Assembly (NCBI GenBank): GCA_003254925.1
Contig: QANZ01044835.1
Span: 200,751 to 264,750, forward strand
Reading direction: 5' to 3'
Source of the DNA: Chamaecrista fasciculata
Taxonomy: Eukaryota > Streptophyta > Magnoliopsida > Fabales > Fabaceae
DNA: 64,000 nt
The first letter of the stretch is position 1. Each line of letters starts with the position of its first letter. Made by a program: the position numbers and the translations under genes. The notes beneath the pieces were generated by a model, which searched no databases, had not been told where the DNA came from, and saw nothing but the letters and a program-made list of their open reading frames with translations. Below, one piece after another: positions 11,906-25,023 of the stretch.

Positions 11906-13330
11906 ATGCACACAAGAAATTGTCATCGAATGAGTTTGATGCAATCCAACTTGATATATATGGGCTCTTCCTAGGCCAATCACAATAACATTGTTTCTAT
12001 TGTGGATTGCATTCTCATTGTGGCCTTGGTTCCTTTCCAATTTCATTTTACAATATAAAATTGACGATCCTTAACTAGTCTGAAATTGAAGTGAGTGTGT
12101 AAGGCCAAATAAGAAGATACATACAAGAAAGCATGATAGGATGGATTTCTATGATGCTGACATTCGAGTTAGATTGAAAATCTAGATACATAGAGAAAGT
12201 GAACTAATAATTTATTCCTTGATCGAAAGATTAAAATTTAATCTATATAATTAACTTCAACAGTCATTATTTCATAAATAAAAAAAATTTGGTATATATA
12301 AATTATTAATTAATATTCTCTGCAAATAATAGATTATAATACATTACTCGATAATAACTTTATAAACAATAAATAATCAACAGTTAGAGATTATAATTAT
12401 AATTTTGATGTCTATTATTAAAAGCTAGACAAGGTTCTTGTAAATGTTTTGCTTTAAGGACATATATACTTATTAGGGCTATGAATTAATAATTAGCTAC
12501 CAGTCAACATATACCCAAGGGTTAGTGCCTAGTCACTCAAAAATGGATGACAAATAATAAAAATTGCGTTACCAAAAAGTTTAAATATTTAATATATTTT
12601 TGTAAAAACTAACAAATATTTCTCTTCTTTTTTATTACTCAATTTCCAAGCTTCCTTAACAATTAAGAAAAAAATAGATTAACTTGTTAATATTTTTTTA
12701 ATTAAATGTCATTTTATTGTATAAGGAAAGTAATTATTGAGAAATAATTGAATTCCTATATAAATATTATTTACAAAATTAAAGAATAATAAATAATAAA
12801 AATGCATTGAACGCATGACTACTGATATGTTAAATAAAAATATATTTTAATTACTATTTAAGAAAGTGTTAAATTGAGATTATGCTAGATAATTTCTTAC
12901 TTATTATTAATCTTCCCTTTTTGGGGGACTAAGCGCCAACCCTCGGATATCTGATAGCAATTGTCTACTCCCTATCTCTAATAAGTACATTTGTCCTCAA
13001 AGCAAAACATTTACTAGAACCTTGTCATATTTTGAATAATTGCCATCAAAATTAAAATTATGATCTCTAATTTTTGATTATTTATCGTTTATAAAATTAT
13101 TCTAAAACAAAATAATATAAATTATTATTTGTCAATAATAACAATAATTAATTTATATCAAGAACAATTTTATTGAATATTTATATATACCAATATCGAA
13201 TTTTTCAATTATGAAATAATGAGTGTGGAAGCTAATTAATGAAAAATACTATTTTTTATGAAAGAAGAATCGCCACCAAAGTTTTTAAGAAAAAATTGAA
13301 AAACTACTTTTTAATCATAATCGGTTTCGA
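11905..13330. repeat. Intergenic block with direct and inverted duplications
   Basis: Bases 11905-12055 repeat 300-460. The block at 12380-12470 (around AAATGTTTTGCTTTAAGGACA) is an inverted copy of sequence found at 10035-10150 and 12985-13105 (around GTCCTCAAAGCAAAACATTT). The region therefore folds back on itself with 12470-12980 as the loop. No gene seen. Confidence 0.55.
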
Positions 13331-14394
13331 ACCAAAAATAAGTTTGAGAGTAATTTGAATCATAGAGAAGGTGTTAGGCAGCCCACGACACTCATTCCTA
13401 AGAACAATACCTTAAAATAACCGTACAAAAATTATATTTCCTTAAACTTTAAAATTAATATCCAAAGAAAGAAATAAAATAAAATAAAAATAAAATCATA
13501 CCAAAAATAAAGATAAAAGATAATATAATAATAAAAAAAGAAAGAAAAAAAAATATTTATCAAGATAAGACTTAATTATGGCATAGCCTAAGGCCTACAT
13601 ATCTAATCAAGGGATCAAAACTCNTGAAGTTTGTTTATTATTTTTGAGATCTTGTTAGAGAAAGAAAAAAACAGAATTAAGAAAAAGAATGAATATTTTT
13701 ATTTTTCTTTTTATAAAATGGAAATGGAAGAAAAAAAACAAAAAGGAAAAAAACAAGAGAAAGAAAAAACAAAAGTAAAACCGAAGAAAAAGTACGAACA
13801 GACAGTGATAGAGGCAAAAGTGAAACGACTAAAACTGCAACTTTACACCCCTAAATGTTTCTTCTTTTGTGTTTCAGTCCTTTCCTCTCATAGATTGGGA
13901 CAGGTTCGCTAAGAACTAAAATATTGGGGAAGCCTACAGCGGTTTTGACCAAGGACTGAAAATCGAACTCAAAAAGAAACTTCACATCCTTTCCATATTA
14001 GCCCCTTCCCTCTTGAAAGGTACATGTTCAGGACGAAATTGGCTGCATCCTTTTTTTCAATGAGTTAAGATTTGAGTTTCTTTTTCTATAAATTTTACAT
14101 TATGTATCATTACCCACGTAGATTATATCGTTTATATTTAGTTAAAGTAAGAGCAAAGGATAAAATAGACCACAATATGAAACATTGGGGACGAAATTGA
14201 CTAAAAAAAATTGAAGATGAAATTGACAGTTAGTGTGAAGTTTGAGGACGAAATTAATGTTTTTACCTTTTTGTTTTCAAGTGTTGAGCCTTGGATGAGT
14301 CATGAGTGAATGGGTTTACCAGAATTTGGCTTCTCTCTAACTTTTTTTTAAAAAAAATCCTCTTCTTATAGAAAAAAAAATAATAGCATAGCAA
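13331..14394. other. AT-rich intergenic DNA, purine-rich tract
   Basis: Holds an A/G-rich low-complexity stretch (13640-13800) and one ambiguous base at 13624. No gene recognised. Confidence 0.4.
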
Positions 14395-14720
14395 CCAAAT
14401 TCGAAATAAGATAGATATGACAAACTTCATGAAACGCGCAACCAACTTTCGAGTATGATTTTGGACCTTGTTTGCATATCACCCCAACTTGGAAGAAAAA
14501 GAACTCGTCAAGAGCAACTCGTAACTTAATTTCATCACATTTGGATTTAAAACGAGAGAAATATGATAACATTCATTAGTTAGGGACCAATTGTGAAACT
14601 TATTAAAGACCAAAACAAAACTATTCAGAAACATTGAGAACCAAAATGGAACAAAAGAAATTAGGGACCAAAATGAAATTTAGGGAAACATTAAGGACCA
14701 AAATATAGTTTTGACCTTTG
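14395..14720. repeat. Arm of the 694-1566 foldback family
   Basis: Closely matches 1245-1570, including ACTTTCGAGTATGATTTTGG and the closing GGACCAAAATAT...TTTTGACC. The matching left arm is not recognisable. Confidence 0.65.
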
Positions 14721-15014
14721 AGATTTTATCATAGTAATAATCATTTTATATTTAAAAGATTTTTTCTTTTAGTTTTCCAAAATAAAAAATTATATATATA
14801 TATATATTGAATTGATTAATTTATTTGATTAAATTAAATTATAGAACGAAGTTTAATTACTAAGCTGATGACACAATTTTAACAATTGCTCATATAAAAG
14901 TTATATATATTGGGCTAATTAATTAATTGTTGCTATATGATATTCTTAATTTTTCTTCATTATGAGACATACATGAATAAAAAAGGCTGCAAACAATTGA
15001 ATTTTTCTTATTTA

Positions 15015-15524
15015 GGTTAAAATCTCATTTTGGTTCTCAAACAATACGGTAAGTTTCATTTTAGTCCTAAAACTATTTTTTGTTCTATTTTGGTCTCAAA
15101 CTTTCACATTTGTTTCGTTTTGGTCCCCTAAAATGTATTTTTGTTGGATTTCTTATGTTATATATAACCTTGACAGTTGAGATTGACTATTTTTATCTAT
15201 CATATGTGTCTTAATAAGTGAATTGACAAAAAGAGAAATAAAAATTTTCATTCTTAGTAAAAATCAAAGATAAGTAATAAACTACGTACAATTTATTTTC
15301 AATTTGTGACTAAGAATGAAAATTTTCCTTTCTCCCTATGTCAACTCATTATGACACATATGAGTGACAAATGATCCATTTCAACTGTTCAGGCTAGAAA
15401 CAATGGTAGAAACCATATGAAATCACTTTTTGGGGACCAAAAAAAAATAAAGAGAACAAACAATGGTTTTATGACCAAAATGAAACTCATTCCATAGTTT
15501 GAAGATACAAATGATAATTTGACC
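15015..15524. mobile_element. Mutator-type foldback element, 510 bp, beside NF-YB copy B
   Basis: Inverted ends (GGTTAAAATCTCATTTTGG at left, complement-like ATGATAATTTGACC at right) and flanks TCTTATTTA (15006-15014) and TTTTATTTA (15525-15533), a 9-bp duplication with one mismatch. It ends about 25 bp beyond the stop codon of the NF-YB gene and so lies in its presumed 3' UTR. Confidence 0.7.
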
Positions 15525-15548
15525 TTTTATTTACAACAATATTAATGT

Positions 15549-16549
15549 TTATTGATCAGCTAGTGGATCATGGTCCGTCGGAGCATTCCTATTGCGACGA
15601 TGGCCAAGGTATGTTGTGAGGGGCTGAATGTAATCGTCAAAGCCTAACCTTTCCATCGCCAAGATGACATCATCGGGCGTCACTATTCGTCGTTGTTGAC
15701 TATGACAGTGCTTGTTGGCTTCATCGGTAACGAGGCGGATGAACTCAGAGATAATCACTTGGATGGCCTCTTTTGCATCCATGGATATTCTAACTTCTGG
15801 TGGAAGAATTTGTCGTAAAATTGTCACCATTTTTGTCATTGGAATGTATTGATCGGGCTCTCGCATGCCCACATGTGGCGGTGCTGGCGGTGGCTGCTCG
15901 TCGTTCGTCGAAACTTCTACAACTTCGGCAGGTATGACTTCTGCCGGTTGCGAAGAATCTGAATCTAAAATAATAACATATGTACCAACACTACTTTTGT
16001 TAGATATATGATAGAAAATTAAAAACATTGTGTATGTGTGTTGGACTTGACAAGTGATGAATTGATGGACAATGATCTTTTATTGTTGTATATGAAGGAC
16101 ACATATAAAAAACTTATTCAAAAAAAATTGATTTTCATTTTCTGCTTCATTTCATATGGTGTGTATATATATATCGAGAAATTAATGATTGAGTCCCTAA
16201 GAGAATAAAATAATATACTTTTTAAACGATTTTGGGAGTCACATGTTAGTTGAGTCCATATATATCACACTAAGTGAGAATTAATTAGTACTAACATATG
16301 CAAGTCACCATGGACAAATGAATTAATTCACACAAGAGATTTAACATGACACACTAGCTTGTGGATGTGAAGGAAGAACTTTCGAACCTTCATTTCGCAC
16401 ACACTAGCTACTAGATGGATGGGACAAACTGTCAAATAATAATTATAAGAAGAAGAAGGATAAGGATGAGGATTGAGAGTATGAGAAATTAGTTTACCAA
16501 ATCGTTCGTGGTGCTGACTAGAGGGATGTTCTCCACCTTTGATGTCCAT
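15549..16549 (-). CDS. NF-YB family protein, array copy B, two exons, 155 aa
   Basis: Exon 1 is 16549-16498 (MDIKGGEHPSSQHHERF plus one base, donor G|GTAAAC). Exon 2 is 15964-15549 (acceptor TTTTAG|AT); the phases join. The NF-YB histone-fold domain spans residues 52-137, from REPDQYIPMTKM to PLTTYL, with the conserved DAKE, SEFI, EAN and LGFDDY words. It should pair with NF-YC in a nuclear CCAAT-binding complex. It lacks the LEC1-type Asp (Met79 is at that position) and is shorter and more diverged than ordinary NF-YBs, with a reduced C-terminal tail. It is the only array member in the window with an intact reading frame. Copies C and D are broken and copy A is cut by the edge. Expression is unknown. 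Confidence 0.82.
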
Positions 16550-16653
16550 CACCCAAATATTTCTTTCAAAGTGAGAAGATTGATCCAAAGGGATTAAGGA
16601 TAAGAAAGGATTAAGAAGAAGAAGTAGTGTGAGGGTGTTGACACAAAAATCAC

Positions 16654-16662
16654 TATTTTATA
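16654..16662 (-). promoter_or_regulatory. TATA box of NF-YB copy B
   Basis: TATAAAATA on the minus strand, about 105 bp before the ATG, conserved with copy A (152-160). Confidence 0.6.
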
Positions 16663-16699
16663 GGGTGAAGTGAGGGGAGGCTGAGGGTATGTACATTTA

Positions 16700-19382
16700 A
16701 GTGATAGAACATTCTAGATCATTTAATTTAGACAAAAGATGATCAACATCTTTTAAAGCAAACTTTTAGAACCACATAATTTTTCTTTAACGAGAATAAC
16801 GATATTGTTTTAAATTTATCAAATGTCTCTAAACATAGTTGAAAAAAACAATGACAAATATCGACAAATGATAACGAATTTTTAAGATACGTAACGCATA
16901 CAAATATACACATCAAATCAAATTATCCACAAATATATTTATATTAAAAAAATATTTTAATGTATGTTATGTACATATGTATGCCTATCTGAAAAAACCT
17001 GTAAATTGTTTCAAAAACTTTAAAGTTTTACGAATATGTTTTAATAATTTGATAAATTGAGATTGCTTATACAATTAGAATTTTAAATTACATGGATCAA
17101 ACGTAACGAAGTAGTGAACACAAATTTACATGAATACATAAATAGTGGACATGAAAGTGTTGTTTAATTTGATGAGATGACATTGTAGTGAATATAAATC
17201 AAATAGAGTGCCTAATTGTTAATTAAGTGCAATTATGTGTCAAACTGTCAATGATCCAAATTACATATACAAGCATGTTCATGTGGGGCCATTAAAGACA
17301 GACTTACAGGGACCCAATACATAAACAGTGGGCAATGAAAGCATTTTTTAATTTGAAGAGATGACATTATAGGGAACATAAATGTGGGGCCATTAAAGAC
17401 AAAACTTACTGTATATCTCTTCTCACTCAATACATAAACTGTGGGCAACGAAAGCTTTATTTAATTTGATGAGATGACATTATAGTGAACATAAATGTGG
17501 GGTCGTTAAAAGACAAATTTACAACGTGGATCTCTTATCACACAAAACGTACATACTCATTCAAATGTAGGGCATGAGGTACTTGATGACATTGATGGAT
17601 TCTTTGCAGTACAATTGTACTACGCTTTTTAAAAAGTAAGGAAGAGTGAATGAAAAATAGTGTTAATGGGACTTAAAATTTATTTTTTGTAACTCTTTTT
17701 TTTTCTCTTTAAATTATAATGCATTTGTATTGTAGATGGAGGATCCAAATTCTCTCATGACAAAGTGTAAAGTGTGAAAGATAAGTGAAGCCATAATGCA
17801 TATTTGTGACTTTGTTTTGTTAGACAACACTATGCGAGACTTAGCAATGGACAAAAGTTATAAGCATAATGTGGGGTCATTAAAGACAAACTTACAGTGT
17901 GGATCTCTTCTCACTCAATACATAAACAATGGGCAATGAAAACTGTTTAATTTGATGAGATGACATTATAGTGAACATAAATGTGGGGCCGTTAAAGACA
18001 AATTTTCAATGTGGTTCTCTTCTCACACAAAACGTACGTACTCATTCAAATGTGGGGCATGAGGTAAATTGATGACTTTGGTGGATTCTTTGTAGTACAA
18101 TTGTACTACACTTTATAAAAATTAAGGAAGAGTGAGAGAAAAAGGACATGTATGAGGAGAGGTGAATAACTTTTATTATTCATTTTTTAGCTGTTGTATC
18201 AAGGTTTTACATCTCGAGTTTTTTTGTAAACTATTATTTTATACATATCTCGAGATGTAAAACCTTGATCCAACTCTTGGAAAGTGGATAACAAAAGCTA
18301 CCCATCTCTCTATAACATAACCCAGAGAAAAAAATGGTGTTAATGGGATTTAAAACTTATTTTTTCTTTTAAAAATTTCTTTTTTGTAACTCTTTTTTTC
18401 TCTTTAAATTATAATGCATTTGTATTGTAGTTAGAGCATCCAAAGTTTCTCATGACAAAGTATAAAGTGTGAACGATAAGCAAATCGATGATGCATATGT
18501 GTGACCTTTTTTGTTAGACAAGACTATGAGAGACTTAGCAATAGACAAAAGTTACAAAATATTGAGATGCTTGCATGTCGTTCCTTATTTTCCTTGTTTT
18601 CATTGTTGGTGGGTCCCTTCCTCATACTATTGATCAAATTCAAAAGTACAAGATTATTAGGACTATACTATTTTGGACTAAATTGAACCACAACGTAAAA
18701 AGTGTAGAACTAATTTGAACATTATGAAAGATAATGGAATAAAATGAACTTTGAAACATAGATATAGAACGAATTCGAACATTCGACCAAAAAAACCTTA
18801 TGTTGCGTAAAATTGCATTTGAACCATACATAGTCTGAATTATTTTTTTTTCTTGTCACTTGTTTAGAATGAAACGATTTTGTTCACTTCTTCTACGTGA
18901 ACCATTACAAATCAAGCAATTACAAAGAATTACACAACCTCAATTATTACTTTTATGCGAATAAAATGCACAAAAAAGGCAAAAAATGAAAATGTAGAGG
19001 ATTCACTTCCAAAATAATAGTGGACCCACAAGTCGATGAGCTATCGTGACTAACAATGTCTCGCTTTTTACCCTTCTCTCACATTATATTGTTTATTGTA
19101 GGTCCTATTGAATGATAAATTTCACGTGTATTGTCAATTTATAGAAACACAAATAAACATATATGTAAATATATATATATATACACACAAACACACATAC
19201 ACATATATATCATGTCAATTGTTTTCTCTCAAAACTTCGAAGTTCATGACTAAAAATCTGAAAGAATTGATTTTTTCTCTCTAGCTCAAAGTTTATGACT
19301 AAGAATCCAAAAGAGTCGATGGTCGTATCACTACAATCTCTACAAATCTTATCACATTTGGCATGGACATTTATGTACTCTT
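16700..19382. repeat. Upstream half of tandem unit B (segmental duplication)
   Basis: This stretch is repeated, diverged, at about 22310-24320. Shared landmarks include the run of GTGGGGCCATTAAAGACAAA units, GGTGGGTCCCTTCCTC, and GTGGACCCACAAG before an ATATAT/ACACAC tract. The array therefore grew by duplication of units several kilobases long. Within it, 17276-17560 holds about three tandem units of roughly 110 bp, partly repeated at 17870-18010. No separate gene seen. Confidence 0.75.
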
Positions 19383-21990
19383 CTATTTATCTGCTGGGGG
19401 ATCATCGTATGTCAGAGCATTCTTGGAGCTAGCACTAGCACTTGGTACATATTACGGCTGAGGATTGCGACAGTGGCTAAGGAATGTCGTGAGTGGCCAA
19501 ACTGTTGGAGATTGTGCCCTAGGGCCAATCATTTGTGTAAATGTTTTGAACATTTTTGATTAATTTATAGAGATAAATTAGGTTGTTATCATAATTAGCA
19601 TGTTTACTATGATAGCGTCCTTGATTAATTATGAGATAATTAATCTAAATCCGTCCCTGGTCGATTGTTCTCGTGGGAGTGAGAATGAACTAAGACCAGC
19701 ATGACCTCAATGTTTGGAGATACATGCACTAGATGCTTTACGAGAGTCATGGTGCAATTATGTAAGGGGTTACAAGTTGCTGGACTGACCCGGAGAGTCC
19801 TGCATGGGTTTGGTCATTAGCTAGCCTCTCTTGTACACCTGTCACAATGCCTTAGACCTGAGGTCTTGACTATTCCGACGTTGTAGTTGTCAAACTTTGG
19901 CCTAGTCTAACGTTGCCCGTAGCAGGGTAGCCATAAGGGCTAGGTACGGGTTTGGTTGATTGCAGTGCTGAGGAATGTGGTTGACCAAGATGGGATTTTG
20001 TCCCTCATAGAGATGAGAGATATCTAACTGGCGCCCTCGATGAGTCTGTCCAAGGAAAGAGTGGCCACTCAGTAAATTGGGACTAACTCAAGAAGATCGA
20101 GAAAGTTGTGGTTTGGATTAAAGATGACTTTCCCGTGCCTTATCCAGAACCAAGATATCGTGTGACAATAGGGTCTATGACAAGGTGGTACTAAGGTTAA
20201 ATCGGTCATTTTGATAAAACGATAACTCACGTGTTTTGGGTAGTCGTGATGGCTTGCTAGAGTCCGCTCTCGACTTGTGAGTCATAGAGATGGCTTGCTG
20301 CCAACTTCACGTGAGGCCTGCTGGGTCACACATGAGCAGGATCTAGACACCGCTTAAAGGGACACGAATTAAGGTTAATTCGTGAGTCACCCCGGTGACA
20401 CAATTTAAGACATAGCTAAATGTCTGGGACATAAAGTCTTGTCTTAAATAAAATCTACGATTGAGATATTTAAATTTGTGGGACAAGTTTAAATATATTA
20501 ATTGTTAAATAGTTAATTGGATTAATCTATTTACAATTATAATATTAGGGAATAATAAATTAGATAAGGTTCCTAAAAGTTAGGAGATTATTGATTTATT
20601 AAATTCACTAATATTAGGAGAACTAGGGTTGAGGGTGGCGCCTCATCTATGAGTATTTTAATTAATGAAAATGTTTTATTAATTAAAGTCATGACTTGGA
20701 TTTGAATTTGAATTCAAGATTTGATTTTGCTTTCAAGATTCAAATTTTGAATTAAAGATATTAGGGTAATATTTTAATTCAAAACCATTGGAAGAGGTTG
20801 GTTATAACTTCCTAAGAGTTAGGAATGCTATTTTGATTTATAAAATTCCAAAGAAAATAGAGGGAGATGGCGCATTGCTATTGTGGGTCCAAGGGAAGAT
20901 TTGATCTTCCATTTGATTCTCAAAGATTGCATTTTGAATTCAAATTAAGATATTAAGGTAATATTTTAATTAAGAATTCTAATCCTAAAATTATGATATT
21001 ATTGTAATCTCATAATTTTATAATTTGGTATTCAAATATAATTAGGGAAACCCTAATTATAATTATCAAACTCCCAAGCTATATAATTAAAAGAGGCAAG
21101 TCGACTTTAACCTAAGCTTACACACAAGTGAGTTTTGCAATTTTCCTTTTGTGAGACAAGAGAGAAAAATCGGCTAGACCTAGACCTAGAGAGAGAGAGT
21201 CGAATTTCTCCAAGAGTGAGAGGGAATTCGACTTGTTCCAAGAAAACTTGGTTTTTTGAGAGAGAAAACAAGAGAGCCTCTTGTTTCTTGCGCCACCCAT
21301 CCTCTTGGTTCAAGAATTGTTCTTGATCACCAAGAGCCGTAGATTGGAGTCCCGAGTTCTTTTGGAGAAAAGAACTGAAGGCTAGCACCTTGGTGCCACT
21401 AAACTGCTCGTGTGAATTACCGGCGGAGAAATGACGCTTTGTGTGGACTTCTCGGAATTGCACCGTTCAACCAGACCGATTGAAACTCGTGAGGTATACC
21501 ACTTACTTTACCGGTTTAAATTAATCTAGCGGATCCTGTAGGAAATCATTGAGTGGCGTTTTTCTGGCGTTTTGGTCAATTATTTATTTTAATTATTGTT
21601 CGCTTCCGCTGCGCCGCCTCCGTGATTTCCCAACACGAACATAGTCGCCGAAGCCCATTCTTGTCATGGCCAAGATGACATCATCGAGTGTCACTATTCT
21701 TCATTGCTAACTATGACAGTGGTTGTTGGCTTCACCGGTAACGAGGCGGATGAATTCGGAGATGATCACTTGGATGACCTCTTTTGCATCCATGGATATT
21801 CTAACTTCTGGTGGAAGAATTTGTTGTAAAATTGTCACCATTTTTGACATGGGAATGTATTGATCAAGCTTTTGCATGCCCACGTGTGGCGGTGCCGGCA
21901 ATGTTGCTCATCCTCGGTTGGAACTTGTATGACTTCGACAGGTATCAGTTCTACCGGTTGCAAGAGGAATCTAAATCTAACATAATAACA
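19383..21990 (-). pseudogene. NF-YB array copy C, split by a solo LTR, exon 1 missing
   Basis: The exon 2 equivalent lies in two parts around a solo LTR: 3' part about 19392-19502, 5' part about 21636-21985. Visible words include QKLDQYIPMSKMV, RISMDAKEVIQVII and EFIRLVTGEANNHCHS. The frame then meets a stop (TAG) where intact copy B reads Gln. Compared with copy B, a segment of about 320 bp upstream, including exon 1, is absent (the join is near 22285). The gene is therefore dead on three counts: no first exon, an in-frame stop and an insertion inside the histone-fold domain. Confidence 0.8.
19503..21635. mobile_element. Solo LTR, 2.13 kb, inserted in NF-YB copy C
   Basis: It begins TGTTGGAGATTGTGCCC and ends TTTCCCAACA, with 5-bp flanks CAAAC (19498-19502) and CGAAC (21636-21640), one mismatch. 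It aligns along its full length with 39082-41219. The right part has leader-like sequence ending in CTTCCGCTGCG..., typical of plant LTR U5 regions. No internal retroelement genes accompany it, so it is a solo LTR. Superfamily not certain; copia is likely. Confidence 0.8.
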
Positions 21991-24320
21991 TATGTATTAA
22001 CACTACTTGTGTTAGATATATATATATATATATATATATAATATCAATTGGAAAACATTGTATATGTGTCTTGGATTTGACAGTTGATGTACTGATGGAG
22101 AATGATTTTTTCTTGTTTGCATAGGATGGCCACATGGAAATACTTGTACAAAAAGAAAATTAGATTTGCATTTTCTTTTCAGTTAATACATGCCTGTATA
22201 TATATATTTATCCCACTAATTAAGTGAGAACTAATTAGTACTAATATATGCATATACCACCATGGACAATTGAATTAATTCACACGAGATTCAAAATCAC
22301 TATTTTAAAGGCTCAGAGTATGTACATTTATAAGTAATAGAACATTCCATATCATTCAATTAGTTAGACAAAAGATTATCAATAATTTTTTTGTTGGAGA
22401 TGATCAACATCTTTTATAGTAATTTTTTTAACGAGAATAACGGTATTGTTTTAATTTTATCGAATATCTCTAAAAACATTTGAAAGAAAATAATGACAAA
22501 TATTAACAAACTGATAACGAATTTTTAGGATACGTAACGCATACATATATATACACTATGCCAAATTATCCACAAATATGTTTAAATTAAAAAATATTTT
22601 AATGTAATTTACACACATACGTATGTCTATCTAGAAACACCCATTAGTTGTTTCAAAAATTTTAAAGTTTTACAAATATGTTTTTACTAATTTGACAAAT
22701 TGAAATTCCTTATATATATAATAAGAATTTTGAATTACATGGATAAAGGGTAATGGAGTTGTGAACGCAAATTTACATGAATACATAAATAGTGGACTTG
22801 AAATAAAGTTTTGTCCAATTTGATGAGATGACATTGTAGTGAATATAAATCAAACAGACTCCCTATTTTGTAATTAATTGCAATTATGTGTCAAATTATC
22901 AATTATCCAAATTACATATAGAAACATATTCATGTGGGGCTGTTAGAGACAAACTTATAGTGGGCAATAGTGGGCAATGAAAGTTTTGTTTAATTTGATG
23001 AGATGACATTATAGTGAACATAAATGTGGGGCCATTAAAGACAAAATTACAACATGTTTATCTTCTCACTCATTATATAAAATGAAACCTTTGTTTAATT
23101 TGATGATATAGTGAACAAATGTGAAGCTGTTAAAGACAAATTTACAGTGTGGAACTCTTATTACACAAAATGTACGTACTCATTCAAATGTGGGCATGAG
23201 GTACTTTGATGATGTTTGTGGATACACTTTACAAAAAGTAATAAAGAGTGAGAGAAAAATGGTATTAATGGTACTTAAAAGTTCTTTTTTTAAATATTTT
23301 TTCTTTTTAAATTATAATGCATTTGTATTGTAGAGGATCTAAATTCTCTCATGACAAAGTGTAAAGAGTGAAAGATAAACGAAGTCATGATGCATATGCG
23401 TGACTTTTTTATTGTTACACAAGACTATGTGAGACTTAGCAATAGACAAAAGTTACGAAAATTGAGATACTTGTGTGCCGTTCCTTAATTTCCTTGTCTT
23501 CTTTGTTGGTGGGTCCCTTCCTCGTACTATTGATCAAATTCAAAAGTACAAGATTATTAGGACAATACTATTTTGGACTGAATTGAACCACAACATAACA
23601 AATATAGGATTAATTTGAACATTTTGAAAGATAATGGACTAAAATAAACTTTGAAACATAGATATAGAACTAATTTGAACATTCGACCAAAAAAATCACA
23701 TGTCGTGTAAATTTGAATTCGAACCATAGATAGTCTAAATTTTTTTCTTGGCATTGGTTTAGAATGAAACAATTTCATTCACATGTTCTTCATGAAGTAT
23801 TACAAATCTAGCAACAAAACAAAGGCACAGTTATTACGTTTATGTGAGAGTGAGTCTTACATATTTATCGTTTTTTGAGGCTCACAGTTTCTCTCTCATC
23901 CTCTTTCTTTTTTTCTTTAAATGAAATGCACCAAAAATATAAAGCGTGAAAATGCAGAGGATTCACTTCCATAATAGTAGTGGACCCACAAGCTGATGAG
24001 CTTTCGTTACTAACAATGTCTCATTTTTCACCATTCTCTCACATTATATTGTTTATTGTGGGTCCTATTGAATGATAAATTTCATGTGTATTGTCAATTT
24101 ATAGAAATATAAATAAACATATAAGTATATATATATATATAAACACACACACATATATCACGTCAATCGTTTTCTCCCAGAAGTTTGAAGTTCATGACTA
24201 AGAATTTAAAAGAATCGAGTGTTTCTGTCTATAGTTCAAAGTTCATGACGAAGAATCCAAAAGATTCAATCGTGATATCACTACAATCTCTACAAGTCTT
24301 ATCACATTTGGCAATGACAT
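21986..24320. repeat. Upstream half of tandem unit C
   Basis: A diverged duplicate of 16700-19382, in the same orientation and order, lacking the exon 1 segment. It includes the GTGGGGC...AAAGACAAA units at 22930-23170. No gene seen. Confidence 0.7.
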
Positions 24321-24332
24321 GTATGTAGTCTT

Positions 24333-24801
24333 CTAATAATCAGCTGGTGGATCATGGTTTGTTGGTGCATTGCGGGAGCTATGAGCTATCATTGGGACTT
24401 GGGACATATGGCGGATGAGGATTGCAATGATGGACAAGGAACGTCGTGAGGGTTTGAACATAGTCGTCGAAGCCCAGCCTTCCATCGCCAAGATGATGTC
24501 ATCCAACATCACTATTCGTCGTCGCTGACGATGACAATGGTTGTTAGCTTCGCTACTCACAAGGCAGATGAATTCTGAGACGATCACTTGGATGGCCTCG
24601 ATCTTTAGCATCCATGGATATTCTAACTTGTGTTGGAAGAATTTGTCGTAATATCGTCACCATTTTTGTTATGGGAATGTATTGATCAGGCTCTCGATGC
24701 CCTTGTGTGGCAGTGCTGAAGATTGTTGCTCATCATCCGTCAGAACTTCTGCTACGACTTTGGCATGCCCAACATCTGCCAAATGCAAGGAATCTTCATA
24801 T
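24333..24801 (-). pseudogene. NF-YB array copy D, frameshifted
   Basis: Words of the NF-YB domain can be followed (SLINTFP..., then EAIQVIVSEFICLVSSEANN, RRRIVMLDDIILAME, and in another frame LGFDDYVQ), but they lie in different frames. One shift is near GATGCTAAAGATCGAGGCC, where intact copies read DAKEA directly. A second shift comes after AME. The 3' splice site used by copy B (TTTTAG) reads TTTTAT here. No exon 1 was found upstream, where the shared flank is interrupted at about 25372. It is closest in sequence to copies B and C. Confidence 0.8.
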
Positions 24802-24979
24802 AAAATAACATATGTACCAAAGCTTGTGTTAGATATATAAAAGTAAAATATTATGTATGTGTGTGTTGGACTTGACAATTGATGAATTGACGGAGAGTAT
24901 AATGGTCTTTTCTTTATGATGGAGAATACAATTGATGAAAAAACTTAAACAAGAAATTAGATGATCATTTTAATTCTTC

Positions 24980-24991
24980 ATTTCATATGTG

Positions 24992-25023
<32 letters not shown>

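Noticed and set aside
13631-13912. 93-codon Lys/Glu-rich open frame as a small gene
   Set aside because: It runs through an A/G low-complexity tract, has no recognisable domain and lies near an ambiguous base.
21107-21463. 118-codon frame and overlapping frames on both strands
   Set aside because: They lie wholly inside the solo LTR at 19503-21635, in its leader region.
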